From Syntrophomonas sp. UBA5432 (GTDB lineage: Bacteria; Bacillota; Syntrophomonadia; Syntrophomonadales; Syntrophomonadaceae), in the NCBI GenBank assembly GCA_002424365.1, contig DIRQ01000021.1, forward strand, positions 31,987-39,580: a stretch of DNA of 7,594 nucleotides, written 5' to 3'. Both the position numbers and the translations under genes were made by a program. The notes beneath the pieces were generated by a model that was not told the origin of the DNA, made no database searches, and was given only the letters and a program-made list of their open reading frames with translations. The stretch's first letter is position 1. Every line of letters starts with the position of its first letter. This document shows positions 6,718 through 7,594 of the stretch, piece after piece.

Positions 6718-6763
6718 AGAGTTAGGGAAGTATCCTTCCCCCTTACCCTTGACCCCTAACTCT
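6718..6763. repeat. 10-bp inverted repeat with a competing nested hairpin
   Basis: AGAGTTAGGG (6718-6727) and CCCTAACTCT (6754-6763) are perfect reverse complements. Inside, GGGAAG-TATC-CTTCCC (6725-6740) forms a tight 6-bp tetraloop hairpin. The two structures share GGG 6725-6727, so they cannot both form fully. No T-run follows, so it is not an intrinsic terminator. Confidence 0.7.
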
Positions 6764-6783
6764 AGACAATTAATCAAAGTCTA

Positions 6784-6834
6784 AATTTGAAGTTATGTTC
6801 AAGACAACTTCTTTATTAGCGCCTATTTCAAATT
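6784..6834. repeat. AT-rich inverted repeat overlapping a second hairpin
   Basis: AATTTGAA (6784-6791) and TTCAAATT (6827-6834) are reverse complements. GAAGTT (6789-6794) can instead pair with AACTTC (6806-6811). The two pairings share GAA 6789-6791. The base bias makes chance occurrence quite possible. Confidence 0.4.
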
Positions 6835-6870
6835 AACAGAGAAAGCCAGCTTTGCGTCCCGGGAAAAATC

Positions 6871-7594
6871 TTAGAAAAGTCCCAGGTACCATAAAGCGAT
6901 AGTATCAGCAAATAAAAAAGCAATATAAGCTGATACAGCCAGGAAAGGTCCAAATTTTATAGGCGTCTTGCGCCCGGTTTTATTAACTGCCATAACGATT
7001 AAACCAAATATTGCTCCGGAGAAACAAGCCAGCAGCAGCGTAACCGCTGAACCGGTTATACCGGTAAAAGCACCAATTGCTGCGGCCAGTTTCACATCTC
7101 CGCCGCCCATACCTCCGTTGGAAATGAAGGCTACGGCAAACATCAGGCCGCCAAAAGCCAGGGTTCCATACAATGCCGGTAAGAATCCCAGGGTACAGAA
7201 GGATAGAACTAATCCGATAACAATACCCGGATAAGTCAAGCGGTCAGGGATAATACCATGGTCAATATCGATAAAGGCTGCACTTAACATGATTATCGAA
7301 AGAACACACCCTGACAGAGTTGTCATGGTCAAGCCCCAGCGCAGGTAAATTCCCACAAAGAGTAATGCACAGAAAATCTCCACCAATGGGTAGCGCAGGC
7401 TGATCACCTGCTGACAGTAACGACAGCGCCCCCGCAGAAACAGGTAACTGAATACCGGAACCAGATCCACTGCTCTCAACTGCTCATTGCAATGGGGGCA
7501 GTGACTGGGAGGGAAAACAATCGATTCCCCCATCGGCATACGGGCAATTATGACATCGGTAAAGGAACCAAACAGGAGGCCTACCGTAATTACT
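6871..7594 (-). CDS. pilD: Prepilin peptidase / N-methyltransferase PilD, N-terminus cut by window edge
   Basis: This is a bifunctional inner-membrane aspartyl protease (family A24) that cuts the leader of prepilins and methylates the new N-terminus. The frame stays open to the right edge, giving 240 residues here. It continues upstream of the internal ATG at 7539 with GLLFGSFTDVIIARMPMGES, the usual PilD opening, so roughly ten residues are missing. Visible parts, numbered from the first complete codon (7593): zinc motif CPHC (32-35) paired with CRYC (57-60); first catalytic Asp in IDIDHGIIPD (D109); second in GMGGGDVKLAAAIGAFTG (D166); and several transmembrane helices. FGPFLA near the end is also typical. 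All catalytic residues are present. It lies 303 bases upstream of pilM on the same strand, so it is probably the same transcription unit or an adjacent one. Confidence 0.95.
   Translation of the reverse strand, partial: VITVGLLFGSFTDVIIARMPMGESIVFPPSHCPHCNEQLRAVDLVPVFSYLFLRGRCRYCQQVISLRYPLVEIFCALLFVGIYLRWGLTMTTLSGCVLSIIMLSAAFIDIDHGIIPDRLTYPGIVIGLVLSFCTLGFLPALYGTLAFGGLMFAVAFISNGGMGGGDVKLAAAIGAFTGITGSAVTLLLACFSGAIFGLIVMAVNKTGRKTPIKFGPFLAVSAYIAFLFADTIALWYLGLF

Larger units (their letters stand above)
6568..6870 (-). other. Structured non-coding leader between pilD and pilM
   Basis: These 303 bases lie between the pilD stop and the pilM start. They contain no convincing gene on either strand. 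The contents, listed separately, are a long inverted repeat with a nested hairpin (6718-6763), a short hairpin (6690-6703), a T-tailed stem-loop (6603-6631) and an AT-rich inverted repeat (6784-6834). The - strand has long G-runs (six to eight Gs). No convincing -35/-10 pair was found by eye. I compared it with the hallmark motifs of c-di-GMP, TPP, cobalamin, glycine, T-box and fluoride elements and found no match. It may be the 5' leader of pilM or a spacer carrying the promoter. Confidence 0.5.

Noticed and set aside
6840..6863. GACGCAAAGC on the - strand, identical to a core piece of the c-di-GMP-I riboswitch
   Set aside because: The partner GGCAAACC strand, the capped P2 stem and the conserved P3 sequence are all absent around it, so the 10-base match looks like chance.
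6841..6870. Possible terminator after pilD (AAAG-CTGG-CTTT on the - strand)
   Set aside because: The stem is only four pairs, with no T-run after it.

Overview
The window is part of a chromosomal type IV pilus (T4P) locus. It most resembles an anaerobic Firmicute of the clostridial or Syntrophomonas/Peptococcaceae kind. That is an inference from strong purine-rich Shine-Dalgarno (SD) sequences (AAGGAG, GGGAGGAGG, AAAGGGGGAGG), moderate base composition, a pilM-pilN-pilO set with no pilP or pilQ after it, and protein motif style. No rRNA or other taxonomic marker is present.

Layout. On the + strand, a membrane protein of the prolipoprotein diacylglyceryl transferase (Lgt) superfamily (38-856) is followed almost without gap by a PilT-type retraction ATPase (870-1982). 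On the - strand, read from the right edge, come a prepilin peptidase PilD (cut by the window end, 6871-7594), a 303-base non-coding stretch, and the tight series pilM (5548-6567), pilN (4981-5544), pilO (4208-4981) and a large exported protein (2033-4207). In that last protein a beta-propeller-like region is joined to eight uninterrupted MORN repeats. The two gene groups converge on a short gap holding a G/C-rich stem-loop (1991-2011), probably a shared terminator.

How the genes fit together. PilD cuts and N-methylates prepilins. PilM (cytoplasmic, actin-like), PilN and PilO (bitopic membrane proteins) form the inner-membrane alignment platform. PilT powers filament retraction. The Lgt-like protein has lost several residues that matter in true Lgt and carries a cysteine-rich version of the signature loop, so its role here is open. 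The propeller-MORN protein starts on the base after the pilO stop, in the slot where diderm operons carry pilP and pilQ. It is the best candidate for an undescribed, lineage-specific pilus component.

The gap between pilD and pilM (6568-6870) is the only long non-coding stretch. It holds several inverted repeats, two of which compete for the same bases, long G-runs on the - strand, and a weak stem-loop with a T-run about 35 bases before pilM. This looks like a structured 5' leader, but it matches no riboswitch class I can recognise.
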